Positions 13,823-20,301 of a stretch of 21,155 bases of DNA are shown here, one piece after another. The notes under the pieces are model-generated. The model was not told where the DNA came from and searched no databases. It saw only the letters and a program-made list of their open reading frames with translations. This DNA comes from a virus. Location: positions 1 through 21,155 of IMG/VR virus record IMGVR_UViG_3300032105_000055. One strand, written 5' to 3'. Numbering within the stretch: position 1 is the first letter of the stretch; every line of letters begins with the position of its first letter. Both the position numbers and the translations under genes were made by a program.

Positions 13823-15775
13823 TCAACCCACCATACCAGTCATTGGATTAGCCGCTTGGTTAATTTCAGCAGGTAGAGCAGGCTCACCAGTCTGCTCCGC
13901 ACTCGGGCCTGCGCCGCCAGTCCTACTTCCAGGTCCAGCAAGTCCAGAGAAGACCGTAGCCATTTCCCGCATGTCCTGGCCTAGACGAGCCAGCTCCTCA
14001 GGTGATTTCTCCATACTCTCAGGGTCAATATTGAGGGACTTCATCAACCACTTGAGGGTCTTCTCAGCGCTGAACTTCTTAGCGAACACCTGCATCAGCA
14101 TGGGGTTGACCATCACCGCTTGCATGAGGGCCATGTACTTCTGGAAGTCCCTAACCCTTCCGAGGGTTGAAGAGAGACCACTTACCTTAAACTGACAGCG
14201 GGTGGCGAATAGGGCAAAGCGTTCAGGGGGAGAGAGGCGAAGGAGTGCCATAGCGGCTCTTGGACCTATAGCCCCTACAACCTGTTCGCTTGAGAGATCA
14301 TCTGCGTTCTGAAGAATTGTGAGCCAGGACTTCCTGATAACCTTCTTCATCAGACCGCTCTCAAGATCAGAAGCCAGAGCGTCGAGTGTGATCGCTTGGC
14401 TCTGTTGAGCCTCGACAATCTCTGTGGCGAGGACTTGCTTAGGGGGGAGTTGACCCAGACTAATCTCGTTGGCAAGCACAGCTGCGTTAAACTCCCTAAC
14501 CAACATCTCAAACACAGCCATTGTGTCTGGAGGAACCTCCCCCTCAGTTACAGTCTCCAAGACCTTCACACCCGCTGGTGTATCACTGTCTATGATGAGG
14601 GTTTCCCCTTGAGGTATACCACCTGACACCTGAGATGGTTCAATCAGTTTGTCCAACCTCAACTGTTTCACCCCCCACACACCCGCTATCCCCCCATCGA
14701 GCATGAGGTTGAACAGTTGGTTGAGAGCGAGATTGAGGGGAGATCCGTGATCGTATAGGGCCTTGTGCCACACTGATAGGGGAACGCGCAAGAGGGGTTC
14801 TGCAATAAAAGGGCTCTCTTGGTGCCAGAACGGGTTGGGCTCAGGGGGACGGATTAGATACCTCTCATTTGCTACAGCAGCGAGGACGTTTTTGGTTACA
14901 ACTCTTCCATCTGGGCCAAGAATTGTTCCCCAGAACTCATCTATGACGACACGCTTCCTGAAACCGGGCGCGAGCGGACTATCAGGGGCGACCTCCGGCT
15001 TTTTGCGCTTTTCGTCCTCAGTTCGTGCGAAGTCGACCTCTATACTGTTGACCGCAGCAAGATCATATATACCATCCTCTGCAGCCTCAACAACGTCGTA
15101 GAGGTCACGTTCCGAACGGTGGATCTCGTACAACCTTCTCCCAGTTGGATCAGGATAATAGTCCTCCGCAGCTATATTGTCTATCCTCAACCTCCAGGAA
15201 GATACCTCGTCCGACTTGAGTTCAGGGGTGCCCTGTGTAACTTGACCACTCTGTGCATCTACAAGAGGTATACCAGGTTCAACAAAGAACTTCCTCTCTT
15301 TTACGTTCCTCCCGTACACCTTGAGGATGATAAGGGACTCAAGGAGCCCCATCTTAACCCCGTCGGATACAACCAAGGGGAACGATGTGCTATCTTGAGG
15401 GCCCACAGGGAGGTTGTTTAGATAACAGAGGATTAACTTTCTAATCTGTTCCGGAGTTATTAACTGCTCAACCCCCTCCACAATCTCAACAGAGAACCAG
15501 TCTCCGAACTGGATCAGGGCGCGCTTTATGAAAGCTGAAAACTGCTCAACTGCAACGGGTGTTTTAGGGAGAAACTCCTTACTCTGCCCCTTGGTCTTCT
15601 TTGACCAGTCCTGGATACCAAGATAGGCATCCCGGTTCACCTTGTTTAGCCTGACACGCTCCTTACGCGCCTGATCCGCCTCATGGCGGTACTGGTTTAT
15701 CGCATCTATAACTGTGAGATCAACCCCCTGGGCAACAGGGCGGTCATCTCCTGCTCTACGTCGTGGAGCTGCCAT
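13823..15775 (-). CDS. Portal (head-tail connector) protein, 650 aa
   Basis: The gene lies just downstream of the large terminase, as expected for a portal, and the size (650 aa) fits podovirus portals. The N-terminus is Arg-rich; the early helical region (TVIDAINQYRHEADQARKER; NRDAYLGIQDWSKKTKGQSK) is followed by a mixed wing region and a long C-terminal helical domain (GRVRDFQKYMALMQAVMVNP; ALLRLSPPERFALFATRCQF), ending in a flexible Gly/Ala/Pro tail. The dodecameric ring role is taken from the family. Its first codons overlap the stop of the zinc-ribbon gene. Confidence 0.85.
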   Translation of the reverse strand: MAAPRRRAGDDRPVAQGVDLTVIDAINQYRHEADQARKERVRLNKVNRDAYLGIQDWSKKTKGQSKEFLPKTPVAVEQFSAFIKRALIQFGDWFSVEIVEGVEQLITPEQIRKLILCYLNNLPVGPQDSTSFPLVVSDGVKMGLLESLIILKVYGRNVKERKFFVEPGIPLVDAQSGQVTQGTPELKSDEVSSWRLRIDNIAAEDYYPDPTGRRLYEIHRSERDLYDVVEAAEDGIYDLAAVNSIEVDFARTEDEKRKKPEVAPDSPLAPGFRKRVVIDEFWGTILGPDGRVVTKNVLAAVANERYLIRPPEPNPFWHQESPFIAEPLLRVPLSVWHKALYDHGSPLNLALNQLFNLMLDGGIAGVWGVKQLRLDKLIEPSQVSGGIPQGETLIIDSDTPAGVKVLETVTEGEVPPDTMAVFEMLVREFNAAVLANEISLGQLPPKQVLATEIVEAQQSQAITLDALASDLESGLMKKVIRKSWLTILQNADDLSSEQVVGAIGPRAAMALLRLSPPERFALFATRCQFKVSGLSSTLGRVRDFQKYMALMQAVMVNPMLMQVFAKKFSAEKTLKWLMKSLNIDPESMEKSPEELARLGQDMREMATVFSGLAGPGSRTGGAGPSAEQTGEPALPAEINQAANPMTGMVG

Positions 15776-15917
15776 AATGGGGCTTAGGGATCTCTATAAC
15801 CTGAAACTCGTTTTTGGCAAGACACCAAGGACAAACTCCAATCGCCCTGTGGCCTCCCGGTTCAAGAGGGACGCCACAGCAACGGCAGGGGATGAAGTCC
15901 TGTTCATCAGGGGGCAC
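15756..15917 (-). CDS. Zinc-ribbon microprotein, 53 aa, GTG start
   Basis: The frame from GTG at 15917 to TAG at 15756 encodes a clear zinc-ribbon: Cys11-x2-Cys14 (within PCRCCGVP) and Cys29-x2-Cys32 (CPWC), separated by a Gly/Pro/His linker (LEPGGHRAIGV). The C-terminal tail (LAKNEFQVIEIPKPHYGSST) is short. AGGA precedes the start at a long spacing. The gene overlaps the portal start by 20 nt in another frame and is preceded by a 23-bp repeat (15966-15988). Such microproteins between terminase and portal could bind DNA or a packaging protein; that is inference. The alternative is a non-coding spacer, but the two CxxC pairs make this unlikely. Confidence 0.72.
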   Translation of the reverse strand: MPPDEQDFIPCRCCGVPLEPGGHRAIGVCPWCLAKNEFQVIEIPKPHYGSSTT

Positions 15918-15965
15918 CTTCTGATATTATCCTGTGACTTTCCCGCTGTCCATACATTCACCTAT

Positions 15966-15988
15966 GTTTGAACGAAATTAAATCAAAC
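15966..15988 (+). repeat. 23-bp dispersed repeat, site 3
   Basis: GTTTGAACGA, core AATTA, then AATCAAAC, read on the plus strand. It sits in the terL to zinc-ribbon spacer, 48 nt before the GTG at 15917, in the orientation opposite to sites 1, 2 and 4. Confidence 0.88.
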
Positions 15989-15991
15989 GAC

Positions 15992-17464
15992 CTAACCTGA
16001 GCCATATGAGGGAAGGGGAATGGTCTTGGGTTGGTGGCGCGTCCAGAGGCGAGTGGGTCTAACTGGGGCTTCGTATGAAATCCAATACCCCAGAGCGTCA
16101 GATGTATGCGTTCTCCTGAAGTAAGGGTCACGCCTGTTGGTTGTCTTTTTTATCTTGTTCCTGACATCCCTCTGGACGATTTCGAGATCCTCTATCAACT
16201 CCTTACACGATGGATCAATCTCCAGCCTGATCTCCCCCATCTCATCCTTACATAGGAGATTAACTGCGTTTACACGGTCTGATATAGATGGGTTTACCTC
16301 TGGAACCTTTATCTTTACAGGAACGGGATAGGTCTTCATTTCGTTTCTGATTATCGTGTAACTGCTCTCTTGTGTCTGAGCCGTGCGGTGGCGACCAGTT
16401 GCATCCCCATACACCCAGACCTCAGCAAGATGTTGAGGATGTACCTCGCGGAACCACTCTACCATACCAGGTATACTGCCCTCGTCTGTGACAAGCTCTC
16501 TAAATACCCTGAACACTTGCCTTCCGTGACTGGTATCCTGTTGTCCTATAAGGGAAACCATTGGTTCCACGTTGAAGTCCCAGATCCAGCAAAGAGGTCT
16601 GCGTGGGTTGAAGTAGGAGGCCTGTTTCCTGACATTCAAGAGGCGATTGAATCCAGTGTATGCCCTCGCGCCAGCCATTCCAGGGAGCCACTCCCCATTC
16701 AACCTGATCCTCCTTTCAACAGAGTCCTCTGGATACTTGGCCTCAAGACGCCTGATCTCATCAGGAGGGAGATGGGGATTGTCGTATATAGAGGCGCTGA
16801 ACAGCTTTAACCTGGGGCGCTCTCCATCCTGCCAGGGCTTGATTATCTTGGGATACATCCAGGATACGCCACCAACAGTCCCCTCGGGCGGCAATAAGGT
16901 TACACTTCCGAATATATGTAGTTTCCCCGCACCAACTCGTATAGTTGCTTCATCGTACACATCATAGGGGTGCTCTTCGTCAAAGTGGAGCCAGTCCTTC
17001 TCAGCTCCCTGGTATTTCAATCTTCCACTATCTGCGCTCTTAAAACCTATAATAGATCCGTTCTTCAACTTCAAGATCCTATCTGTAACTCTCCACTCCT
17101 CAATCTCCCTATTGGGGATGAATGGAGGATGGATAGCACCAGGGGACACAAACCCATTATCAAAGTACTTAGGTTCAATCACATCCCTGCTAGTGGGGAA
17201 GTCGAGGGAGGAAACCCAACCAGAGGTTGGCCTCCCACCCAGACCGAATCGCGCAAATGTCCCACCGATATACGCACCTGCATCTGACTTTCCAGATCGG
17301 TTAGCCGCAAACATCCATACCTCATCCCATTCCCCAGATAGTACTGCATCTATGAACATCCTCTGCTTGGGGTGGGGTTCGAAGTTATGGATGGGATCTG
17401 ACCTCCTGCGCTCAAGCAGAGCCTCAGATACTGCAACTAGACTATCTTGTATATCACGAGTCAC
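15992..17464 (-). CDS. terL: Terminase large subunit (TerL), 490 aa
   Basis: The DNA-packaging motor ATPase and nuclease. The Walker A region is AANRSGKS (residues 53-60); Walker B with the catalytic acid is DWLHFDEE (157-164). The C-terminal RNase H-like nuclease has acidic residues in WIWDFNVEP (Asp297), YGDATG (Asp354) and HTSDALGYW (Asp456). Order and length fit the family. The start is GTG at 17464 with AAGAGG upstream; it overlaps the stop of the preceding small gene by 11 nt. The mechanism (headful or site-specific) cannot be read from the sequence. Confidence 0.95.
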   Translation of the reverse strand: MTRDIQDSLVAVSEALLERRRSDPIHNFEPHPKQRMFIDAVLSGEWDEVWMFAANRSGKSDAGAYIGGTFARFGLGGRPTSGWVSSLDFPTSRDVIEPKYFDNGFVSPGAIHPPFIPNREIEEWRVTDRILKLKNGSIIGFKSADSGRLKYQGAEKDWLHFDEEHPYDVYDEATIRVGAGKLHIFGSVTLLPPEGTVGGVSWMYPKIIKPWQDGERPRLKLFSASIYDNPHLPPDEIRRLEAKYPEDSVERRIRLNGEWLPGMAGARAYTGFNRLLNVRKQASYFNPRRPLCWIWDFNVEPMVSLIGQQDTSHGRQVFRVFRELVTDEGSIPGMVEWFREVHPQHLAEVWVYGDATGRHRTAQTQESSYTIIRNEMKTYPVPVKIKVPEVNPSISDRVNAVNLLCKDEMGEIRLEIDPSCKELIEDLEIVQRDVRNKIKKTTNRRDPYFRRTHTSDALGYWISYEAPVRPTRLWTRHQPKTIPLPSYGSG

Positions 17465-17696
17465 GCCAGCCTCTTAGCAATAAGTTCATCCCAACTTTCC
17501 GTAGAAACGGCAACCTGACTCTGATCTGTGCCCACCTTCCCTGAGGGTTGCGTGCCAGGAAAAGGAATGGTGTGTCTATGTAGAGTGTCCTCTTTGTCAC
17601 CGCCCAATCAAGTTCAAGTCCTGGAACCCGAAGGTGTCTATCCCCATATTCCCCTCTCCACGAGGAGAACCTCCGTCTGTGTGGATTACGAGTCAC
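17454..17696 (-). CDS. Small basic protein preceding terL, 80 aa
   Basis: GTG start at 17696, supported by GGGAGG 6 nt upstream. The product is rich in Arg (MTRNPHRRRFSSWRGEYGDR) and contains beta-like segments (ELDWAVTKRTLYIDTPFLFL; GRWAQIRVRLPFLRKVGMNL). It is the first gene of the leftward late block and overlaps terL by 11 nt. It may help packaging, but it does not resemble a helical small terminase. A 23-bp repeat (17730-17752) lies 33 nt upstream, and a sigma70-like promoter lies further upstream (17814-17841). Function unknown. Confidence 0.72.
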   Translation of the reverse strand: MTRNPHRRRFSSWRGEYGDRHLRVPGLELDWAVTKRTLYIDTPFLFLARNPQGRWAQIRVRLPFLRKVGMNLLLRGWRDS

Positions 17697-17729
17697 TTCT
17701 CGCCTCCCTTGAACAACAGCCCCCAGTTC

Positions 17730-17752
17730 GTTTGATTAAAATTCGTTCAAAC
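17730..17752 (-). repeat. 23-bp dispersed repeat, site 4
   Basis: Same core as sites 1 and 6, read leftward, with GTTC at 17726-17729 extending one arm. It is 33 nt upstream of the first late gene (GTG 17696). Confidence 0.88.
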
Positions 17753-17813
17753 ATAGTGGGGACAAAGGTGTATAAATAATGCCATGTGGTGTTGTGTTAG
17801 ATAGGTGAGAGTC

Positions 17814-17841
17814 ATTATACACAACACAACCCTCCCATCAA
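17814..17841 (-). promoter_or_regulatory. Candidate leftward late-operon promoter
   Basis: On the minus strand TTGATG (17836-17841), a 16-nt spacer, and TATAAT (17814-17819). It would transcribe the late block starting at 17696, passing through repeat site 4. It overlaps the proposed rightward broken ORF. Confidence 0.5.
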
Positions 17842-17974
17842 CCGGCCCCACCCCCTCTCCGGCACCCAACTCGGACACGGTTGTACTCGGTGGGTGTGTG
17901 TTCAACTTTGACGGGTGGCACGTCTGGGTTGTTGATCACCGGGTTGTGCGCGGAACATACCTGGAACAAATGGT

Positions 17975-18003
17975 CACAATTTCGCCACAATTTCGCCACA
18001 ATT
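17975..18003 (+). repeat. 11-bp tandem repeat (CACAATTTCGC)
   Basis: Two full copies (17975-17985, 17986-17996) and a partial third (17997-18003, CACAATT). The unit length is not a multiple of three, and removing one copy restores a longer frame (17805-18085). An iteron-like role is an alternative, but the number of copies is low. Confidence 0.85.
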
Positions 18004-18066
18004 GTATGATCTCGTGAGCACATCAAAAAACGTGAACGCGGCGGTGTACTGGATTAACGCGCCCAC

Positions 18067-18315
18067 ATGCTGTTTGACATCGTGAATATGGTGAATACGC
18101 CCGTGTTGCACGGGGCGGGTGAGATGTGTCACCCATGCGAGGATCAGCAAATGGTAATCTTGCTGATCTATGACCACGATGGGAATATGGCGGATCGTTT
18201 CGAGGTCGGCCGGATGCCGATGGACGCGGATAACGACCACACTGTAGGCCGTCGGCTTCAGTCATACCTCGACAACCGGTACAAGATCATCGTGGTCGTG
18301 GAGAAAGAACCATGA
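18067..18315 (+). CDS. Small protein of the moron-like cassette, 82 aa
   Basis: Starts MLFDIVNMVNTPVLHGAGEM and shows an alternating strand/helix pattern (QQMVILLIYDHDGNMADRFE; NDHTVGRRLQSYLDNRYKII), suggesting a small alpha/beta fold. CHPC (near residues 21-24) is a lone CxxC. The stop overlaps the next ATG by 4 nt (ATGA), so the two genes are probably a coupled pair. No good ribosome-binding site precedes this ATG; translation may depend on the upstream ORF. Function unknown. Confidence 0.55.
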   Translation: MLFDIVNMVNTPVLHGAGEMCHPCEDQQMVILLIYDHDGNMADRFEVGRMPMDADNDHTVGRRLQSYLDNRYKIIVVVEKEP

Positions 18316-18710
18316 AAACGATCAATGTGAAGACCACGGAGGGTCGTGGGAATCATGCAACCAAGAGCGTTGTGTCCGCGATCAGGGTTCCAGAAAACAT
18401 GGTGGAAGCCGTCAAATCGGACGGGGAAAATGTCGTGTTCCAGTTGTATCTGGACAGCCGGATCATCCGGTTTCGGTCACAAGTACATGCTGATCTCAAC
18501 AACGGTGTTCCGTCTGAGAAGATCACAAAACGGGATTATCTCGGTTGGCGTCCGGTGTTGGGGAGGGCGAAAATGACCGGAGCGGAACGGTTAACCAGGG
18601 ATTTAGCGAAAGCAACACCAGATGATCGAACAACCGCACTGATCGAAATGGCCGTCAAACAAGGCCATGATCGGAAATGGGCGGAACAAACGTTTAGACC
18701 CAAGAAGTAA
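18312..18710 (+). CDS. Unknown protein, last gene of the moron-like cassette, 132 aa
   Basis: ATG at 18312 with GGAG upstream, overlapping the previous stop (ATGA). The product has a basic, mixed N-terminal half (MKTINVKTTEGRGNHATKSV; ENMVEAVKSDGENVVFQLYL; SRIIRFRSQVHADLNNGVPS) and a helical, charged C-terminal half (AERLTRDLAKATPDDRTTAL; IEMAVKQGHDRKWAEQTFRP). Arginine codons are mostly CGG/CGT/CGA, unlike the AGG/AGA preference in the late genes, a sign of separate origin. An intrinsic terminator begins 9 nt after the stop. I do not recognise the family; DNA binding is possible from the charge but unproven. Confidence 0.7.
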   Translation: MKTINVKTTEGRGNHATKSVVSAIRVPENMVEAVKSDGENVVFQLYLDSRIIRFRSQVHADLNNGVPSEKITKRDYLGWRPVLGRAKMTGAERLTRDLAKATPDDRTTALIEMAVKQGHDRKWAEQTFRPKK

Positions 18711-18719
18711 GTACAAGAT

Positions 18720-18757
18720 GGGGCGTCGGGTATGAGAGCTTGACGCCCCAGTTTTTT
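18720..18757 (+). terminator. Rho-independent terminator
   Basis: A perfect 8-bp GC-rich stem, GGGGCGTC (18720-18727) and GACGCCCC (18742-18749), with a 14-nt loop, is followed by AG and six T (18752-18757). It ends the rightward unit holding the genes at 18067-18710 and isolates it from the next rightward unit. Confidence 0.88.
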
Positions 18758-18845
18758 ACGTTTCGATTGTTTACACTTAGTATGATGATATGGATGAGTT
18801 GAGGGTGATTAAGAGGTTTGTTGGTTACAAGGGATGAGAATACAG

Positions 18846-18873
18846 TTGTCAAGTTGGTTGATATGTGTATAAT
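18846..18873 (+). promoter_or_regulatory. Sigma70-type promoter for the small-gene operon
   Basis: TTGTCA (18846-18851), a 16-nt spacer and a perfect TATAAT (18868-18873). Transcription would start near 18880, about 30 nt before the ATG at 18909. It lies just after the terminator, so it opens a new rightward unit. Confidence 0.75.
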
Positions 18874-18908
18874 GGAGGATACGGGAAAACGATATCGAGG
18901 GACGTGGG

Positions 18909-19100
18909 ATGAAATACATAACGGTGAGACAACTCAAGAAAATATTAGACACATACGACGACACCGCCCCAGTCTCAATAGATGTAACGGGGATAATGGG
19001 CAGGAGTGAGGCAACATGGGCCAGATGCGGCCACGTTCTTACTGAGCCCCACTCACCAGAAAGTTGCGTGCTAGAAGCCCTCGAAATCGTGCTGGAATAG
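18909..19100 (+). CDS. Small phage protein (MKYITVRQLKKIL), 63 aa
   Basis: ATG at 18909 preceded by GAGGG at good spacing and by a strong promoter. The product begins MKYITVRQLKKILDTYDDTA then PVSIDVTGIMG, a pattern like the very common small phage proteins that start with a short strand, a helix ending in a Lys-x-x-Asp-Asp turn and a strand of the form VxI/V. The last third contains CGHVL and CVLEALEIVLE. First gene of a tightly packed rightward set. Function of this family is unknown. Confidence 0.75.
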   Translation: MKYITVRQLKKILDTYDDTAPVSIDVTGIMGRSEATWARCGHVLTEPHSPESCVLEALEIVLE

Positions 19101-19117
19101 ACATCTGTGAGGGAGAT

Positions 19118-19468
19118 ATGTACAACAAATTACCTTGGAACAAAGAACAGGAGTACAGGATACGGTATCTTGAAAAGCACGGGCTCCATGAGAAACGGTG
19201 GTTTAGAAATGGCAAACCTCACAGGGCTGTCACCACAATACCGTTGTGGTCATGTGAGATAGTTGATCCTGAGTGGGACGATGAGGAGGGGACTGTTGAG
19301 TACGTCAGCACGGCTATCCAGATACAGGGTTCGATAACCCCTGGGGATTTGTGGGACTCTTGGACTGAGGATAAACTGCCGAGTTTGAAGTTCCAGGTGA
19401 TCCTGAGAGTGACGCCTGGGACGAGTTCTACGAGTGGATCCACGATACCTGTGAGGGCGATCCCATGA
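19118..19468 (+). CDS. Unknown protein, 116 aa, possibly frameshifted near its 3' end
   Basis: The best start is ATG at 19118, close behind GAGGGAG; an in-frame TTG at 19064 would overlap the previous gene and is unlikely. The first 88 or so residues are convincing protein (NKEQEYRIRYLEKHGLHEKR; EIVDPEWDDEEGTVEYVSTA; LWDSWTEDKLP). The final part in this frame (TPGTSSTSGSTIPVRAIP) is low-complexity, whereas the -1 frame over the same bases reads EFEVPGDPESDAWDEFYEWI and continues into the next ORF. Either this gene ends with an ATGA overlap at 19465-19468, or the two are one gene with a frameshift or a missing base near 19380. Function unknown. Confidence 0.6.
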   Translation: MYNKLPWNKEQEYRIRYLEKHGLHEKRWFRNGKPHRAVTTIPLWSCEIVDPEWDDEEGTVEYVSTAIQIQGSITPGDLWDSWTEDKLPSLKFQVILRVTPGTSSTSGSTIPVRAIP

Positions 19469-19593
19469 AAGGGTATGATCCCATGACCTTGGAGAAAGCG
19501 TGTGATATCTGGCTTGTTGGATTACACGCATACCACGATCTGGGAATAAGAGCAGTCGACGGAGAGTTTACTAAAGTGGGCGGAGGTGAGTGA
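19465..19593 (+). CDS. Small ORF, 42 aa, or C-terminal part of the preceding gene
   Basis: ATG at 19465 overlaps the previous stop (ATGA) and has GAGGG 7 nt upstream. It encodes MKGYDPMTLEKACDIWLVGL then HAYHDLGIRAVDGEFTKVGG and GE. The frame is open and protein-like for a further 28 codons upstream of this ATG, which would suit a longer protein joined by frameshift to the 19118 gene. As written, a separate coupled microprotein is equally possible. Function unknown. Confidence 0.5.
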   Translation: MKGYDPMTLEKACDIWLVGLHAYHDLGIRAVDGEFTKVGGGE

Positions 19594-19594
19594 A

Positions 19595-19876
19595 ATGACA
19601 GCGATGGAGAACCTAATCAACGTCCTCAACTTGCGTCCAACAGGGGCAGTTGCAATATGTCGGACGGTTGAAGGGGACTATATGGGACAACTGCTAGGCG
19701 ATGCAGGGTACAACCTTTTCATAGGTAAACCGTCTCACCACGAGGGGCCAGGGCGACAGCGCACTAGGGAGGTATGGTCTGGGTTGACAGAGGAAGAGAG
19801 GAGAGAGGTAAGAGACCTGGCGGCATCTATGTCAGATGGGTGCAGGATACCGCTTGCTGACTTTGGATTGATTTGA
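19595..19876 (+). CDS. Unknown phage protein, 93 aa
   Basis: Start ATG at 19595 with a strong GGAGG 8 nt upstream; an in-frame GTG at 19586 is the alternative. The product reads MTAMENLINVLNLRPTGAVA, a central strand-rich part (GYNLFIGKPSHHEGPGRQRT) and a helical acidic C-terminal half (WSGLTEEERREVRDLAASMS), ending IPLADFGLI. It is the last rightward gene and ends 3 nt from the end of the convergent gene at 19880; no terminator is obvious between them. Function unknown. Confidence 0.7.
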   Translation: MTAMENLINVLNLRPTGAVAICRTVEGDYMGQLLGDAGYNLFIGKPSHHEGPGRQRTREVWSGLTEEERREVRDLAASMSDGCRIPLADFGLI

Positions 19877-19879
19877 GGG

Positions 19880-20251
19880 TCACTCAGAAACAACCTCACT
19901 CTTGGCAGTGAGATCAAGGATATTGACACCCTCTGCCTTGAGTTGTTGAATTAACTTGATCTGCTCTGCTAGCAGCTCAGAGTCGCTCATCTTTCTTATC
20001 CTTACATCTATAGTTCCACCAACTTCGAGTTGATCGTGGTAGCCCGCAAGGCGAGCGATGGCTGTTAAGGAGTGTGCCCACTTATCTGGGTATGTCTGGG
20101 CGAATAACTTGATCGCGGCATAATCAGGACAGCCGGCGAGGAACCTCTCTAGTACGTCGATGAAGGGGTCTCGATTGTATGCGCGGAGGAGGGCCTTAGT
20201 ATCCTCAGCAGTCATAACTGGAAGGTTGCTGGTCTTAGGGTTGCGGCCCAT
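19880..20251 (-). CDS. Terminase small subunit-like protein, 123 aa
   Basis: From ATG at 20251 the product starts MGRNPKTSNLPVMTAEDTKA and contains the helical segment FIDVLERFLAGCPDYAAIKL, followed by YPDKWAHSLTAIARLAGYHD then QLEVGGTIDVRIRKMSDSEL. The pattern P-x-K/R-W-A, then LAGYHD-x-LEV, then SD-x-EL resembles small terminase-type proteins of phages I recall, but no DNA-binding domain is proven. A TTG at 20284 would add 11 residues that merely translate the 23-bp repeat (20260-20282); the ATG is preferred although it has no clear ribosome-binding site. The repeat lies 8 nt upstream. It is separated from terL by about 2.4 kb. Confidence 0.55.
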   Translation of the reverse strand: MGRNPKTSNLPVMTAEDTKALLRAYNRDPFIDVLERFLAGCPDYAAIKLFAQTYPDKWAHSLTAIARLAGYHDQLEVGGTIDVRIRKMSDSELLAEQIKLIQQLKAEGVNILDLTAKSEVVSE

Positions 20252-20259
20252 TGGACTTT

Positions 20260-20282
20260 GTTTGAACGAAATTAAATCAAGC
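20260..20282 (+). repeat. 23-bp dispersed repeat, site 5
   Basis: GTTTGAACGA then AATTAAATCAAGC on the plus strand (one arm base off). It lies 8 nt upstream of the ATG at 20251, where a ribosome-binding site would normally be. Confidence 0.85.
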
Positions 20283-20301
20283 AAACTTGCGCGGTACGTG
20301 C

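Larger units (their letters stand above)
17805..18085 (+). pseudogene. Probable ORF broken by an 11-bp tandem duplication
   Basis: From GTG at 17805 a 70-residue frame looks protein-like at first (NSDTVVLGGCVFNFDGWHVW; VVDHRVVRGTYLEQMVTISP) but ends at TGA 18015-18017, soon after crossing a tandem repeat of CACAATTTCGC (17975-18003). If one 11-bp unit is removed, the same frame continues as QLYDLVSTSKNVNAAVYWIN and APTCCLTS to a TGA at 18083-18085. Both halves look coding, so the current copy may be a frameshifted gene or contain a sequence error. The start has only a weak ribosome-binding site. Codon use (frequent CGG/CGC/CGT) matches the next two genes rather than the late genes. Function unknown. 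Confidence 0.35.

Noticed and set aside
16370-16810. 146-codon plus-strand frame
   Set aside because: Fully antisense to the terminase large subunit, whose catalytic motifs are clear.
17974-18265. His-rich minus-strand frames of 88 and 80 codons
   Set aside because: They are antisense to the 18067 gene; the high His content mirrors GTG/ATG codons on the other strand, and no ribosome-binding site or motif is present.
18818-19009. 63-codon plus-strand frame from a TTG
   Set aside because: It overlaps 100 nt of the better-supported gene at 18909 and contains that gene's promoter and ribosome-binding site. The first part looks somewhat coding, so a remnant remains possible.
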